Source of the DNA: Paenibacillus amylolyticus
GTDB lineage: Bacteria; Bacillota; Bacilli; Paenibacillales; Paenibacillaceae
Direction: 5' to 3'
Length of the DNA stretch: 64,000 nt
Assembly: GCF_029689945.1 (NCBI RefSeq)
Contig: NZ_CP121451.1
Coordinates: 930,001 to 994,000, forward strand
Shown here one piece after another: positions 27,091-36,134 of this stretch. The notes beneath the pieces were generated by a model. That model saw nothing but the letters and a program-made list of their open reading frames with translations, searched no databases and had not been told where the DNA came from. The translations under genes and the position numbers were made by a program. Positions within the stretch are counted from its first letter, which is position 1; each line of letters begins with the position of its first letter.

Positions 27091-27792
27091 CTATTCCAGT
27101 GAATAGTCCAGCAGACCGCCCAGCTCCGCTTTTTCAGCGGCGGTAAGCTCTCTCCAAGAACCGGTAGCCATTTCCCCAAGATGAATATTCATGATCCGAA
27201 TCCGCTTCAGCTTGCGAACCTCGTAGCCAAAGGCACTGCACATCCGCCGAATTTGACGATTCTTTCCTTCGGTCAGGATAATACGGAATACACGATCCGT
27301 CATCCGGGTCACGGTACAGGGCAATGTCATTTCACCCAAAATCTTAACTCCGGTGCTCATGCCTCGAAGGAAGCTCGGCGTGACAGTTCGATCAACCGTG
27401 ACGATATACTCTTTCTCATGGCGTCCTTCCGCTCTAAGAATCCGGTTAACGATATCTCCGTCATTGGTCATCAGAATCAAACCTTCCGAGTCCTTATCCA
27501 GACGCCCAATTGGGAAGATACGTTCATCATGTCCGACAAAATCAACGATATTGCCCTGAATATGCTGCTCCGTTGTGCTCGTGATCCCAATCGGTTTATT
27601 CAGCGCAATATATACGTGTTTTCTCTTTTCCTTAATCGGCTTGCCATTGATGCGTACATCGTCGCCTTCTTCAGCCTGACTGCCCAGTTCAGCCTTCACT
27701 CCATTAATGGTTACTTGACCACTATCCACCAACTTGTCGGCTTCACGCCGGGAGCAATACCCGGTTTCACTAATAAATTTATTAATACGCAA
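27091..27792 (-). CDS. 23S rRNA pseudouridine synthase, RluF/RsuA family
   Basis: Isomerises uridine in rRNA. It has an N-terminal S4 RNA-binding domain (MRINKFISETGYCSRREADKL-type start, residues 1-60) and the catalytic motif GRLDKDSEGLILMTNDG near 95 with the active-site Asp, then GKNRQIRRMC near 175. The length of 233 residues and the sequence suit RluF more than RluB or RsuA; the exact target uridine cannot be read from sequence. The start is TTG at 27792 following GAGGTG. It lies 18 bases downstream of the sensor kinase gene, so the two may share a transcript. Confidence 0.9.
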   Translation of the reverse strand: MRINKFISETGYCSRREADKLVDSGQVTINGVKAELGSQAEEGDDVRINGKPIKEKRKHVYIALNKPIGITSTTEQHIQGNIVDFVGHDERIFPIGRLDKDSEGLILMTNDGDIVNRILRAEGRHEKEYIVTVDRTVTPSFLRGMSTGVKILGEMTLPCTVTRMTDRVFRIILTEGKNRQIRRMCSAFGYEVRKLKRIRIMNIHLGEMATGSWRELTAAEKAELGGLLDYSLE

Positions 27793-27810
27793 AAGGTAAT
27801 CTCACCTCAT

Positions 27811-30149
27811 CTAGTTCTCTTCATCTGTAATGGATTCATCCGTTATCTGATCTGCTTCACTATCCTCCGGCTGTTGCTCGGATGCAGGCAGCTCAATGAT
27901 AACCGTTGTTCCCTTGTTCATGACGCTTTTAATATCCATCATGCCCTTATGTGATTGAATAATTCGCTGACTGACCATCAGACCAAGCCCTGTCCCAGAC
28001 TCCTTATTCGTAAAGAAAGGCTCTCCAAGCTTGGGCATCATCTCTTCGGGGATACCGATCCCTTCATCCCTGATCTCAATTCTGACGCGTTTCGACTGCT
28101 CGTCATGCTTGAGCTTGATATGGATGCTTCCTCCATTTGGCATGGCCTCCATACCGTTTTTCAGCAAATTGATGAATACCTGCTTCAACTGGTTCTCTTC
28201 ACAGTGTACCATAGCCGAATCGGTTGAGGCACGCAGTACAAATTCTACACCATGCAGATGTGCCTGGCTATCCAGTAATGAGATGACATCGCCGAGAATA
28301 AAACGAATATCCCGATTCTGAAAATGAACCGCCTGCGGTTTCGCCAGAATCAGAAACTCACCCACAATAAGGTTGATACGATCCAGCTCTGATAACATCA
28401 GATCCAGATGACGATGATTCAGCTTATTGCTCTCTTGCTGTAACTGCAGGAATCCGCGCAGCGTAGTCAGTGGATTACGAATCTCATGCGCTACACCTGC
28501 TGCAAGCTGGCCCACGGTTGTCAGCTTCTCAGAGCGTCTGAGCAGCTCTTCCATCCGATTACGGCTGGTAATGTCCCTGGAGACACTTATAAGCGCAGTA
28601 ATCTCTCCAGCCTCGTCTCGTACCGGAGCGGTACTGACGCTAACCTCTACCCGCGTCCCGTCTTTCTTCATCCAGGTCGTTTCGTTCGACGTAATGGACA
28701 TCCCCTCAACGAGTTGGGCATGTTGACGTTTCATTTCTTCTTCTGCCTCTGGCGGGATGATCTTCAGATTACGACCTTCCACCTCACGACTTCGAAAACC
28801 ATATAATTGTTCAAACGCCCGGTTAACCCGCAACACTTTCCCTTCAAGATCCGTAATGTGAATGGCATCCGCCGTCTGATTGATAATGGACTCCAGATGC
28901 TCTTTCACCGCTCGATTCTCTTCATACATCTGTTTCAGACGGCTCGTATAATGGCCCAGATTACGAATCATGGCATTAATTCGATTGGCCAGCTGGCCAA
29001 GCTCATCCTTCCTCCGTACTTTCAGACGAAAGTCGAAGTGTCCATCTGCTACATCATTCACTTTGCCCAATATGGATTGAATCGGGCGTGTAATGTAACC
29101 AGCGAGCAAGTAACTGCCAAAGATCACAATCTCCAACAAAACCAGAGATATTGATGCGTGGCTCACCAGCTGCTCCGATACCATGGATGATATTTGCTTA
29201 TAGTCCATGACAATACTGATCACATAAGAAGACTGATTGGGTGTGAATATGGGAATAAAGCTCTTCAAGACCTTCTGTTCATGCGTTTCACTGACAAAAG
29301 ATACATTCTGCCCTGTTCGAATGGCTCGCACCACAGCGCGATGATCCTCATCCTTAGAGCCATACTGGTAAGTGCCGAAACGAATCGGTCTGTTATTCAA
29401 TTTGCTAAAGTTCGAATCTCTTCCGTCATCTCCCATGTTCGGGCTGCCGAAAGTTAGCGGATTGATGCCTGTAATCTCCAGAATGGAGGGATTGACCTCA
29501 CGAATTTTATTCAAAATCTCATCCGGACTAGAGATTTTCACATAGTCATCAACTTCCGTATTATTATAGAAGGGATTGATTATGTAGTTTCTCTTTCCAT
29601 CATGGTAGTAACCCCAGATATCAACATCCGAAGGACTGGATGTCGAATACTCGAATCCATCTGACCAGAAATGCTCCAACTTCTGCCCCTGGGGGATCGT
29701 TACCTGTTGTTTTTCAAACAGCTGCTTAAAAGCCTCATACCAATACGTCATGGATTTGGTGGATAACCCGATCTCTCTCGGATCGGAAGAACGGCTAACC
29801 ACAATGTCATCATCCGTCTGCTCCATCAACGAAATATGTGAGACGCCGACTTTCTGACTCAAGCGAACAAGTTCTTCATTTGTGATATTATTAATATCCG
29901 GTCCAATTCTTCCGCTGCCATGACAGCAGCAAGCCACAGATTGTTGCCAATCTGTCTTTTTACATAATCCGAACTGTATTGATTCTGTTCGACAGCAATT
30001 GCAATCTGCTTAGCAGTGAGCACCATCTTGGTTTCACTGTCCTGCCTCAGATTCTCTTCTGTAGTATAATAACTCAGTGCGATATTCAACACTAAAATAA
30101 CGAGCACCGAGCACGACATAATCATGGATAATTTCGTTTTAATAGACAA
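27811..30149 (-). CDS. PAS-containing sensor histidine kinase, sporulation-kinase type (frameshifted)
   Basis: Membrane sensor kinase with a helix near residues 8-28, an extracellular sensing region to about 260, a second helix, HAMP, a PAS domain near 360-470, HisKA with the phospho-His in GVAHEIRNPLTTLRGFLQL, and HATPase_c (NLLKNGMEAM, DEGIGIPEEM, GTGLGLMVSQ). The His region resembles KinA/KinB-type kinases that phosphorylate Spo0F, and no cognate regulator lies beside it. The reading frame breaks near 29900: EELD should continue PDINNITNEE if one C were added to GACCGG. Repaired length is about 779 residues from a TTG at 30149 with GAGAGGTG upstream. Confidence 0.85.
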
Positions 30150-30358
30150 GTTTTTTTGTTCACCTCTCGGCTTGTACCCTCTGGCGATATATGGCAAAAC
30201 CTATATCCATCATAACGCTTGTATGTCTTTTTGAAAAGGATAATTGACCTCTGTCCAAAAGTTACCGAATGTCTGAAAAGCTCGAAACTCGTTGTTTTTT
30301 GCATTTTCGAATTCTACAATGAGATTAATCACTACATTTGTCCACATACCCACAGGCT

Positions 30359-30419
30359 TGTGGATAGTTTGTTTATAACTATGTGAGCAACTCTATGTTT
30401 ATCCACAATTCTATACACA
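30359..30419. promoter_or_regulatory. cluster of DnaA-box-like sites upstream of tadA
   Basis: TTATCCACA at 30399-30407 is a perfect DnaA box. CTATCCACA (minus, 30359-30367) and CTATACACA (30411-30419) each differ by one base from TTATNCACA. All lie within 61 bases in an A+T-rich 333-base gap between the kinase and tadA. Role unknown: DnaA titration or DnaA-dependent transcription are possibilities. Confidence 0.5.
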
Positions 30420-30482
30420 ACATGTTAACAACCCGAATGCCTGTTCGCTGAATAAATGCTTTTTGGAAGGAGTTATATTGTA

Positions 30483-30983
30483 ATGAATGATCATTTTCTC
30501 CAGCCCGAGCTTGAGAATTTATCTGAGGAGGCTCAACATGAGCACTGGATGCGGGAAGCCATTGCCGAAGCTCACAAGGCTGAAGCTCTTGGAGAAGTAC
30601 CTATTGGAGCTGTAATTGTACAAAATAACCAAATTATCGGCCGAGGATACAATCTGCGTGAGACTACGCTGGATTCCACTGCCCATGCAGAGATGGTAGC
30701 TATTCGTCAGGCCAGCGAGACTATTGGAGCTTGGCGTTTGTTGGATTGTTCTCTGTACGTCACACTGGAACCTTGTCCGATGTGTGCAGGTGCAATTGTA
30801 CAATCCAGGGTTCCCCGTGTCATCTTTGGTACGGCTGACCCCAAGGCAGGCTGTGCAGGGACGTTGATGAACCTGCTACAGGAGCCTCGTTTTAATCACC
30901 GCACCGAGGTAATCCCGGATATCCTTCAGCCCGAATGCTCCACAATGCTAACTCAATTTTTCAGACGTCTGCGTCAAAAATAA
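30483..30983 (+). CDS. tadA: tRNA adenosine(34) deaminase TadA
   Basis: Zinc deaminase that converts A34 to inosine in tRNA-Arg(ACG). The motifs are HAEMVAI (zinc His and catalytic Glu, near residue 65) and EPCPMCAGAI (two zinc Cys, near 95). The start at 30483 (MNDHFLQPE) follows GGAAGGAG; an upstream in-frame codon is less likely. The 166 residues fit the family. In B. subtilis the homologue yaaJ lies in the origin-proximal region with serS and guaB, which are also in this window. Confidence 0.95.
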   Translation: MNDHFLQPELENLSEEAQHEHWMREAIAEAHKAEALGEVPIGAVIVQNNQIIGRGYNLRETTLDSTAHAEMVAIRQASETIGAWRLLDCSLYVTLEPCPMCAGAIVQSRVPRVIFGTADPKAGCAGTLMNLLQEPRFNHRTEVIPDILQPECSTMLTQFFRRLRQK

Positions 30984-31020
30984 ACTATATAAATTGAAAC
31001 TAAACATTTACACGAGAACG

Positions 31021-31160
31021 TAGAGGACAGAAATGACCTGAAGAAGCAACGCGTTCGCCTTTATCCCCAGATTTTCACCTCTATAAAATAGAACCGAAAA
31101 ATCGGGAGATAACAGCGATCGGAAGGTTATTCTGTCATCGGAGTGGCAAGTGTAATATTC
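31021..31160 (+). other. structured intergenic element, candidate RNA
   Basis: Outer stem GACAGAAATGACC (31026-31038) with GGTTATTCTGTC (31125-31136), with one bulge and one G-U pair. Inner stem TTATCcCCaGATTTT (31061-31075) with AAAATCgGGaGATAA (31098-31112), with two symmetric mismatches. Two imperfect direct repeats built on ATCGGA follow near 31118 and 31137. It lies 57 bases before a GNAT start. It is not an SRP RNA or T-box as far as I can see. Identity unknown. Confidence 0.5.
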
Positions 31161-31216
31161 TTAGTTCAATTCATATAGCACTACAAACATCCCAATTGGA
31201 AAGGAAGTGTGCTGTA

Positions 31217-31786
31217 ATGGCATTAACACTCTATGATACAGCGAGTGGCATAAGCCTAAGGTTGCTCACACCTCAGGATACACAGTCCTATCTGGACCTG
31301 ATTCAGATTACACGTGTCCCATATCAGGCAGTAGAACCCGTGCGAGATGATGAATTCTATACATTAAGTGCTCAGACTCGACGGATCGAGGATCGGGTGA
31401 AGGCAGCAGAAGAAGGTACAGGATATCAATTCGGAATCTATACCATTAAAGACAGCCTGTTGATTGGACAGGTAAGTCTTAACAATGTCGTATTGGGCGT
31501 TGCCAATTATGCTGATATGGGTTACTTTATTCATCCGGATTATCAGGGCGGCGGACGAATGACAGCCGCAGTTAAACTGGCCGTAGCTTATGGCTTCCGT
31601 GCGCTGAAGTTGAATCGGGTTCAGGCTGCCGTATTACCCACCAACAAAGGTTCACAGCGCGTATTGGAGAAGAACGGATTCCAGTTTGAAGGTACTGCCC
31701 ACAAATACCTCAAGATTAACGGCAAATATCAGGATCATCAGATCTATGCTGTACTTGCTGACGACTTGGATGAACTTGCGAATTAA
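31217..31786 (+). CDS. GNAT acetyltransferase, RimJ/RimL-like
   Basis: A 189-residue acetyltransferase resembling ribosomal-protein N-acetyltransferases. Motif A is YFIHPDYQGGGRMTAAVKLAV near residue 105 (acetyl-CoA pyrophosphate loop), followed by LNRVQAAVLPTNKGSQRVLEKNGF near 140-160 and a C-terminal EGTAHKYLKINGKYQDH, typical of the RimJ/RimL branch. The start at 31217 follows AAAGGAAG. The actual protein substrate cannot be told. A structured intergenic element lies directly upstream and may be part of its leader. Confidence 0.88.
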   Translation: MALTLYDTASGISLRLLTPQDTQSYLDLIQITRVPYQAVEPVRDDEFYTLSAQTRRIEDRVKAAEEGTGYQFGIYTIKDSLLIGQVSLNNVVLGVANYADMGYFIHPDYQGGGRMTAAVKLAVAYGFRALKLNRVQAAVLPTNKGSQRVLEKNGFQFEGTAHKYLKINGKYQDHQIYAVLADDLDELAN

Positions 31787-31849
31787 TTAAATTAGGTGTT
31801 CCACACTTAGCTGTCCATATTCCCTTCAACCATATACAATTTAATGTTT

Positions 31850-31888
31850 AAACCGCACTTTCCTAGTAATGTAGGAGAGTGCGGTTTT
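31850..31888 (+). terminator. terminator downstream of the RimJ/RimL-like gene
   Basis: AAACCGCACT-TCCT pairs with AGGA-AGTGCGGTTT, followed by TATTT. Confidence 0.88.
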
Positions 31889-31967
31889 ATTTCTATGAAT
31901 CACCAGCACCGATTCAATATCTAAGCACCACCATCATTATGTAGATATCCTTATTACGCGTGTAACA

Positions 31968-32030
31968 AAAAAACCGCCTGTACCCAAGCGGAAGGAACTT
32001 ATCCTTCACTTGAATCACAGACGGTTTGAA
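31968..32030 (-). terminator. terminator downstream of the lipoprotein gene
   Basis: Minus-strand AAACCG-CTGT pairs with ACAG-CGGTTT with inner CAAG and GAAGG/CCTTC pairing, followed by seven T. Confidence 0.8.
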
Positions 32031-32038
32031 CAGCGAGA

Positions 32039-33133
32039 TTAGTATCCGTACGAAGCGTTCATCAGTTCTTCGAACTCTTGCATGGTAATTACGTCATCGC
32101 CAGTCGGGATGTTGATTTTGAATGCTGCTTTTTCGTTAATCTTGGTGTACGTGTTGGAACCCGTAAATGCCAATTTCACTTCGTCTTTCGTATCTTCTGG
32201 CTTGATCAGCACATCAGCGACCATTTTTTGATATACCGGGAAGTCGTTTTTGTCCAATGCGAAATCAATGTTGAATTGGTTAATTGTCAGAACATCTTTC
32301 AATTTATCCAAGTCTTTAGCCATTTCAGCCTGATCTGCCTCAGTGATTTTCAAATCTTCTTTAGCTTTGTCGATATCAGCCTGATCCATTTGCAGCATTT
32401 CACGATATTCCTCTTTGGACAGAATATCCAATACTTTAGGCATAGCTTTTGTTACCAGGACAGTAACTGCTTCTTTTACATTGTCATTATTGACTGTAAA
32501 TTGTACAACCTGCTTCGCATCCACACCTTCAGGAAGTTGTACATCTTTGGTATCCAGGTTTTTGAAGAATTTAGCTTGGTCGTACTCACTCAGCACCGCG
32601 TCCATAACTTCGTTGCTCAGCTTTTGGGTTTTGGCTGCGTCCATAGCATTCGGGTTCCATTCCGTACCCTCTTGCTCAGCCAGTTCTTTCAGATCCAGCT
32701 CCAGGAACTTGCCAACAACATTCTCCGGAATCGGGAAGAAAGGAATATTCGGCACTTTCACATAAAGTTTCTCTGCCGTCATCACCATTGGAATGGTAAA
32801 GGTCATTCCCATGTCGCCTTTCAGTTCAATACCAAGAGTCATCTCTGTCTGCATTGGCTCACTTTGGTATACACCAGTTACATTCAACTGAGCATCCTTC
32901 AACATGCTCATAAACTGAGTCATACTCGGATCAGTTTGTGACGCATCCCCAGGTTTATAGCTCAATTCATTAATTGTAAAGTTGGAACTCATTTCATACG
33001 AAGTCAGTTTGGAAGCATTGGCCGCAGCCGTCTTCAATGCCTCTTTTGGCTCCTGCTTGCTACTACATGCTGTCAAGGCCATAGATACGGTTAACAGCAA
33101 CGTAAGAAGAAGCGCCCCCATACGTTTAGTCAT
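32039..33133 (-). CDS. lipoprotein of unknown function (DUF6612/LolA-fold-like)
   Basis: A 364-residue secreted lipoprotein. The signal ends in a lipobox (MALTACSS, Cys at residue 23). The mature part is hydrophilic with alternating beta segments (SSNFTINELSYKPG, MQTEMTLGIELKGDMG, EKLYVKVPNIPFF) and a Lys/Asp/Glu-rich helix near 255-285. It resembles Firmicute lipoproteins with a LolA/LppX-like curved sheet, but I see no motif that fixes a ligand. The ATG follows GAGAGGAG. It is monocistronic. Confidence 0.8.
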   Translation of the reverse strand: MTKRMGALLLTLLLTVSMALTACSSKQEPKEALKTAAANASKLTSYEMSSNFTINELSYKPGDASQTDPSMTQFMSMLKDAQLNVTGVYQSEPMQTEMTLGIELKGDMGMTFTIPMVMTAEKLYVKVPNIPFFPIPENVVGKFLELDLKELAEQEGTEWNPNAMDAAKTQKLSNEVMDAVLSEYDQAKFFKNLDTKDVQLPEGVDAKQVVQFTVNNDNVKEAVTVLVTKAMPKVLDILSKEEYREMLQMDQADIDKAKEDLKITEADQAEMAKDLDKLKDVLTINQFNIDFALDKNDFPVYQKMVADVLIKPEDTKDEVKLAFTGSNTYTKINEKAAFKINIPTGDDVITMQEFEELMNASYGY

Positions 33134-33312
33134 TTGTTTCTCTCCTCTCGTGATAACCCCAAAAAAAGTAATTCAATATCAATGATATACCATATTCCCC
33201 GATACCGAAACCTAATTTGGGAAAATTGTGATCTTTCCTCTTTAAAATGGCTACAAAGACCTATCTCAGCTTTGGGAATAACAACTGTGTCTGCCTTTAT
33301 ATATGTATGAAT

Positions 33313-33351
33313 ACGCAAAAGCCCCCTGTTAGGTAACAAGGGACTTTGCGT
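33313..33351. terminator. hairpin downstream of sspP
   Basis: ACGCAAAAGCCCCCTGTT pairs with AACAAGGGACTTTGCGT with two mismatches around a very short loop. The position suits a terminator for the minus-strand sspP unit. Confidence 0.7.
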
Positions 33352-33369
33352 GATTCGGTTTCTTCTGTA

Positions 33370-33522
33370 TTAACCTTGGGGATTCAGATGATCCACATGA
33401 TTTTGATTTTTCACTTTTTTGGAGCCGGATAACGGTTCCTGCATGGAAGAGCGTTTGGATGAATGACGATGCTGTTCGGATGCTTGCGCTTCCGGTACGG
33501 GTATTGTTTTTGGTTTGCTCAT
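33370..33522 (-). CDS. sspP: small acid-soluble spore protein P
   Basis: A 50-residue protein read directly from the minus strand. Its core EPLSGSKKVKNQNH near residues 29-42 matches the conserved SspP segment of Bacillales, and the N-terminus is variable and His/Gln-rich. SspP is a minor small acid-soluble protein of the dormant spore core. The ATG at 33522 follows GAGGGGG. A 70-codon reading frame in another phase overlaps it and is not conserved-looking. It lies 21 bases downstream of another small hydrophilic gene, and both could be forespore-expressed. No sigma-G promoter was assigned. Confidence 0.88.
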   Translation of the reverse strand: MSKPKTIPVPEAQASEQHRHSSKRSSMQEPLSGSKKVKNQNHVDHLNPQG

Positions 33523-33543
33523 AGTATTGCCCCCTCATCATTG

Positions 33544-33720
33544 TTAGGAATGGGATGGGTCCCTATCTTCCGTTTTGTCATGATTCAGTGCATCCTGATG
33601 ACGGCGATCATTAATATCTTGCTGAATTTGCTGAGCATGATGACTGTTTACGGCTGGTTGCTCCAGATCATCGACTACATTTTGCAGGTTTTTGTCTACC
33701 CCCGCTTTGGCTTTAGTCAA
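33544..33720 (-). CDS. 58-residue hydrophilic protein beside sspP
   Basis: Starts with TTG at 33720 after AAGGAGTG and ends 21 bases before sspP. The product begins MTKAKAGVDKNLQNVVDDLE and is rich in His, Gln, Asp and Asn (HHAQQIQQDINDRRHQD), with no cysteine, Trp or hydrophobic segment. I do not recognise the family. The composition (small, soluble, disordered-looking, His/Gln-rich) and the position suggest a spore-associated protein, but this is inference. The strong ribosome-binding site and operon-like spacing are the main reasons to call it. Confidence 0.6.
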   Translation of the reverse strand: MTKAKAGVDKNLQNVVDDLEQPAVNSHHAQQIQQDINDRRHQDALNHDKTEDRDPSHS

Positions 33721-33746
33721 TTGGGTTCACTCCTTCAGATTTCAGG

Positions 33747-34088
33747 CTATTGTCTCGTCTGGGATTGTAACGACTGGGCGCATTCGTGAATGTGCCGTGT
33801 ATAATCGTGAGCCAGCTCCTGAATCGGTTCTGTACGCTCATCTGTCGTTCGCCCATCCCGTTCCACATCGATCAACTGTACGCTGACTTCACGGGAATCG
33901 ACATATGCACATTTGAAATCAAAAGAATACATTTCGTGACCTGCTGTCGCAATGTGTATCCGAATGGCCTGCTGATCGGCTTCATCGGCCATTACTTGAG
34001 CCTGATCGCCAACATTCAAGACTTGAGGCAAACGCTCTTGCCAAGCCCCTACAAGCTCTGTCTGATCGATATTTAACTCGCGGTTCAT
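33747..34088 (-). CDS. conserved-looking hypothetical protein
   Basis: A 113-residue soluble protein of unknown function. The ATG at 34088 (MNRELNIDQTELV) follows GGAGGTGG; an upstream extension lacks a ribosome-binding site. A central beta-rich part (IRIHIATAGHEMYSFDFKCAYVDS-type alternation, residues 50-75) is followed by EVSVQLIDVERDGR and a helical, His-rich C-terminus (HDYTRHIHECAQ). No known motif was found. It lies 26 bases upstream of the 58-residue gene, so three small genes ending in sspP may form one transcript. Confidence 0.65.
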   Translation of the reverse strand: MNRELNIDQTELVGAWQERLPQVLNVGDQAQVMADEADQQAIRIHIATAGHEMYSFDFKCAYVDSREVSVQLIDVERDGRTTDERTEPIQELAHDYTRHIHECAQSLQSQTRQ

Positions 34089-34233
34089 CTTACCACCTCC
34101 ACTCCTATAAAGTGCGGCGATGAAGATGTTTTTATACATTTCAGCGTTATGAAAATACAACGTTATACTGTGCAATGTATACTCGGCACCAACCTGTGTA
34201 TACATTCCGTTCCGTTAGACAAACTCACAACGC

Positions 34234-34266
34234 AAAAAAGGACCGAGCGAAATCGCTCGAATCCTT
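34234..34266 (-). terminator. terminator downstream of tRNA-Ser
   Basis: Minus-strand AAGGA-CGAGCG pairs with CGCTCG-TCCTT around ATTT, followed by TTTT. Confidence 0.85.
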
Positions 34267-34281
34267 GTTATAAGTGTAGTA

Positions 34282-34370
34282 TGGCGGAGAGGGTGGGATT
34301 CGAACCCACGTGGAGTTGCCCCCTAACGGTTTTCAAGACCGCCCCGTTATGACCGCTTCGGTACCTCTCC
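34282..34370 (-). tRNA. tRNA-Ser (anticodon UGA)
   Basis: An 89-base class II tRNA with a long variable arm. The acceptor stem GGAGAGG pairs with CCTCTCC, followed by discriminator G and an encoded CCA (tGG on the plus strand). The anticodon loop CTTGAAA gives TGA; the T arm has GGTTCGAATCC. It lies downstream of serS, as the tRNA-Ser gene does in B. subtilis. Confidence 0.96.
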
Positions 34371-34498
34371 AGGGAATTAACTTTTATAAACTTGCCACGA
34401 AAATTATCATACCACATCTCGACATCATAATGCAACCTTTTTTATAATAAAATTGATAATCGTATCGTACAACTGCACCAGTGATCCACCAGTCATAC

Positions 34499-34533
34499 TA
34501 AAAACTCCAATCCGCCACTGTGAAATGACGGAT
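34499..34533 (-). terminator. terminator downstream of serS
   Basis: Minus-strand ATCCG-CA pairs with TG-CGGAT, followed a few bases later by TTTTT. Confidence 0.6.
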
Positions 34534-34576
34534 GGAATCTGTATTCCTCTTGATGAGGATTATGGTTAATTAACTC

Positions 34577-35860
34577 TTAAGCGCGACGTGCAATCACACT
34601 TGTGCCGCCCATATAAGGACGCAATGCTTCAGGAATAACAACTGTACCATCTTCCTGTTGATAGTTCTCCAGGATAGCTGCTACCGTCCGTCCAACGGCC
34701 AATCCTGACCCGTTCAACGTGTGCACAAATTCCGGTTTGGCTTTTGGCTCCCTGCGGAAACGGATATTGGCACGGCGTGCCTGGAAGTCCTCACAGTTAG
34801 AGCAGGAAGAAATCTCACGATAGGTGTTGCTCTCAGGCAACCATACTTCGATATCATACGTTTTAGCTGAAGTGAAGCCCATATCTGCAGTACACAATGT
34901 CAGAACGCGATACGGCAATCCCAATAATTGAAGCACACGCTCCGCATTTTGAGTCATTTGCTCCAGCTCTTCATACGAAGTTTCCGGAGTAGAGAGCTTG
35001 AGCAGCTCCACTTTGTTAAATTGATGCTGACGAATCAATCCGCGTGTATCCCGTCCAGCCGAACCGGCTTCAGACCGGAAACAAGAGCTGTATGCCACAA
35101 AGTGCTTAGGCAATTGATCTACATTCAGAATCTCTTCGCGATGATAGTTCGTTACCGGAACTTCAGCAGTAGGAATCAGATAATATTCGGTATCTTTCAA
35201 CTTGAACAGGTCTTCTTCGAACTTAGGCAGTTGACCTGTCCCAAACAAGCTATCCCGATTAACGATGTATGGAGGCAGAATCTCTTCATATCCATGTTGA
35301 TCGCTGTGCAGATCCATCATGAAGTTGATCAATGCACGTTCCAGACGAGCACCCAATCCTTTATAAAAGGTAAAACGTGATCCTGTTACTTTGGCAGCAG
35401 CTTCAAAATCAAGGATATCGAGATCCTGGGCAATTTCCCAGTGAGCTTTTGGTGCAAAAGTAAATGACTTGGGCTCTTCCCAACGACGAATCTCAACATT
35501 GTCGTCTTCAGAAGCTCCAACAGGTACACTTTCGTTAGGAATGTTCGGAATCGCCATGGTGAGATCATTGATCTTCACTTCCAGTTCCCGAACTTCTTCG
35601 TCCATGGCTTTGATACGATCAGACACTTCGCGCATCTCCACAATCAGATCATCCGCATTCTCACGGTTCTTCTTCAGTCTGGCAACTTCCGCAGAGACCG
35701 TATTCCGGCGGCTCTTCAGCGTTTCACTCTCTTGAAGCAATTCCCGACGCTTGGCATCCATTTCGGTAAATCCAGCGATAAGATCAAGCGATTTGCCACG
35801 TTTAGTTAATGCTTCTTCTACACGTGCATACTCATTCCGCAATATTTTCACATCAAGCAC
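34577..35860 (-). CDS. serS: seryl-tRNA synthetase
   Basis: Class II synthetase that charges tRNA-Ser (and tRNA-Sec where present). Residues 1-110 form the antiparallel coiled-coil arm that grips the tRNA long variable arm (charged heptads such as [13 protein letters not shown]). The catalytic core shows motif 2 in [14 protein letters not shown] near residue 275 and motif 3 in [18 protein letters not shown] near 385. The 427 residues are standard. The start is GTG at 35860 with AGGAGGGG. A tRNA-Ser gene follows. No T-box leader was found upstream, unlike B. subtilis serS. Confidence 0.97.
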   Translation of the reverse strand: MLDVKILRNEYARVEEALTKRGKSLDLIAGFTEMDAKRRELLQESETLKSRRNTVSAEVARLKKNRENADDLIVEMREVSDRIKAMDEEVRELEVKINDLTMAIPNIPNESVPVGASEDDNVEIRRWEEPKSFTFAPKAHWEIAQDLDILDFEAAAKVTGSRFTFYKGLGARLERALINFMMDLHSDQHGYEEILPPYIVNRDSLFGTGQLPKFEEDLFKLKDTEYYLIPTAEVPVTNYHREEILNVDQLPKHFVAYSSCFRSEAGSAGRDTRGLIRQHQFNKVELLKLSTPETSYEELEQMTQNAERVLQLLGLPYRVLTLCTADMGFTSAKTYDIEVWLPESNTYREISSCSNCEDFQARRANIRFRREPKAKPEFVHTLNGSGLAVGRTVAAILENYQQEDGTVVIPEALRPYMGGTSVIARRA

Positions 35861-35941
35861 GATATACCCCTCCTAAATAACCCCACATAGTGAAGCCTTA
35901 TGTTAAATCGAATCTCCAAACTCTACTGTGTATAACCCTAC

Positions 35942-35970
35942 TATATACTTATCGGAATCTGTAACCACAA
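35942..35970 (-). promoter_or_regulatory. putative serS promoter
   Basis: Minus-strand TTGTGG (35965-35970), 17 bases, TATATA (35942-35947). Further upstream are two hairpins (CAGCTGCC/GGCAGTTG and GCATC/GATGC) without a T-run. Confidence 0.4.
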
Positions 35971-36134
35971 AAACAACCTACGTCCCCCGTGTGACCCTCA
36001 GCTGCGATTCCCGCTGTGAAGCAGATACAGGCAACATAAGGCATCCGTTCAGATGCAACTGCCAATCAGCGGCCTTACAAGGCAGCTGGGGAAGTGATCC
36101 GATGACCGGGAGATCATAGGTTGTACATCATACA

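Noticed and set aside
30984..31195. SRP (4.5S/scRNA) gene expected after tadA
   Set aside because: The conserved GGAAGCAGCC-type apical core is absent; the region is a different structured element.
33329..33541. 70-codon minus-strand frame overlapping sspP
   Set aside because: The other phase gives the conserved SspP sequence with a well-placed ribosome-binding site.
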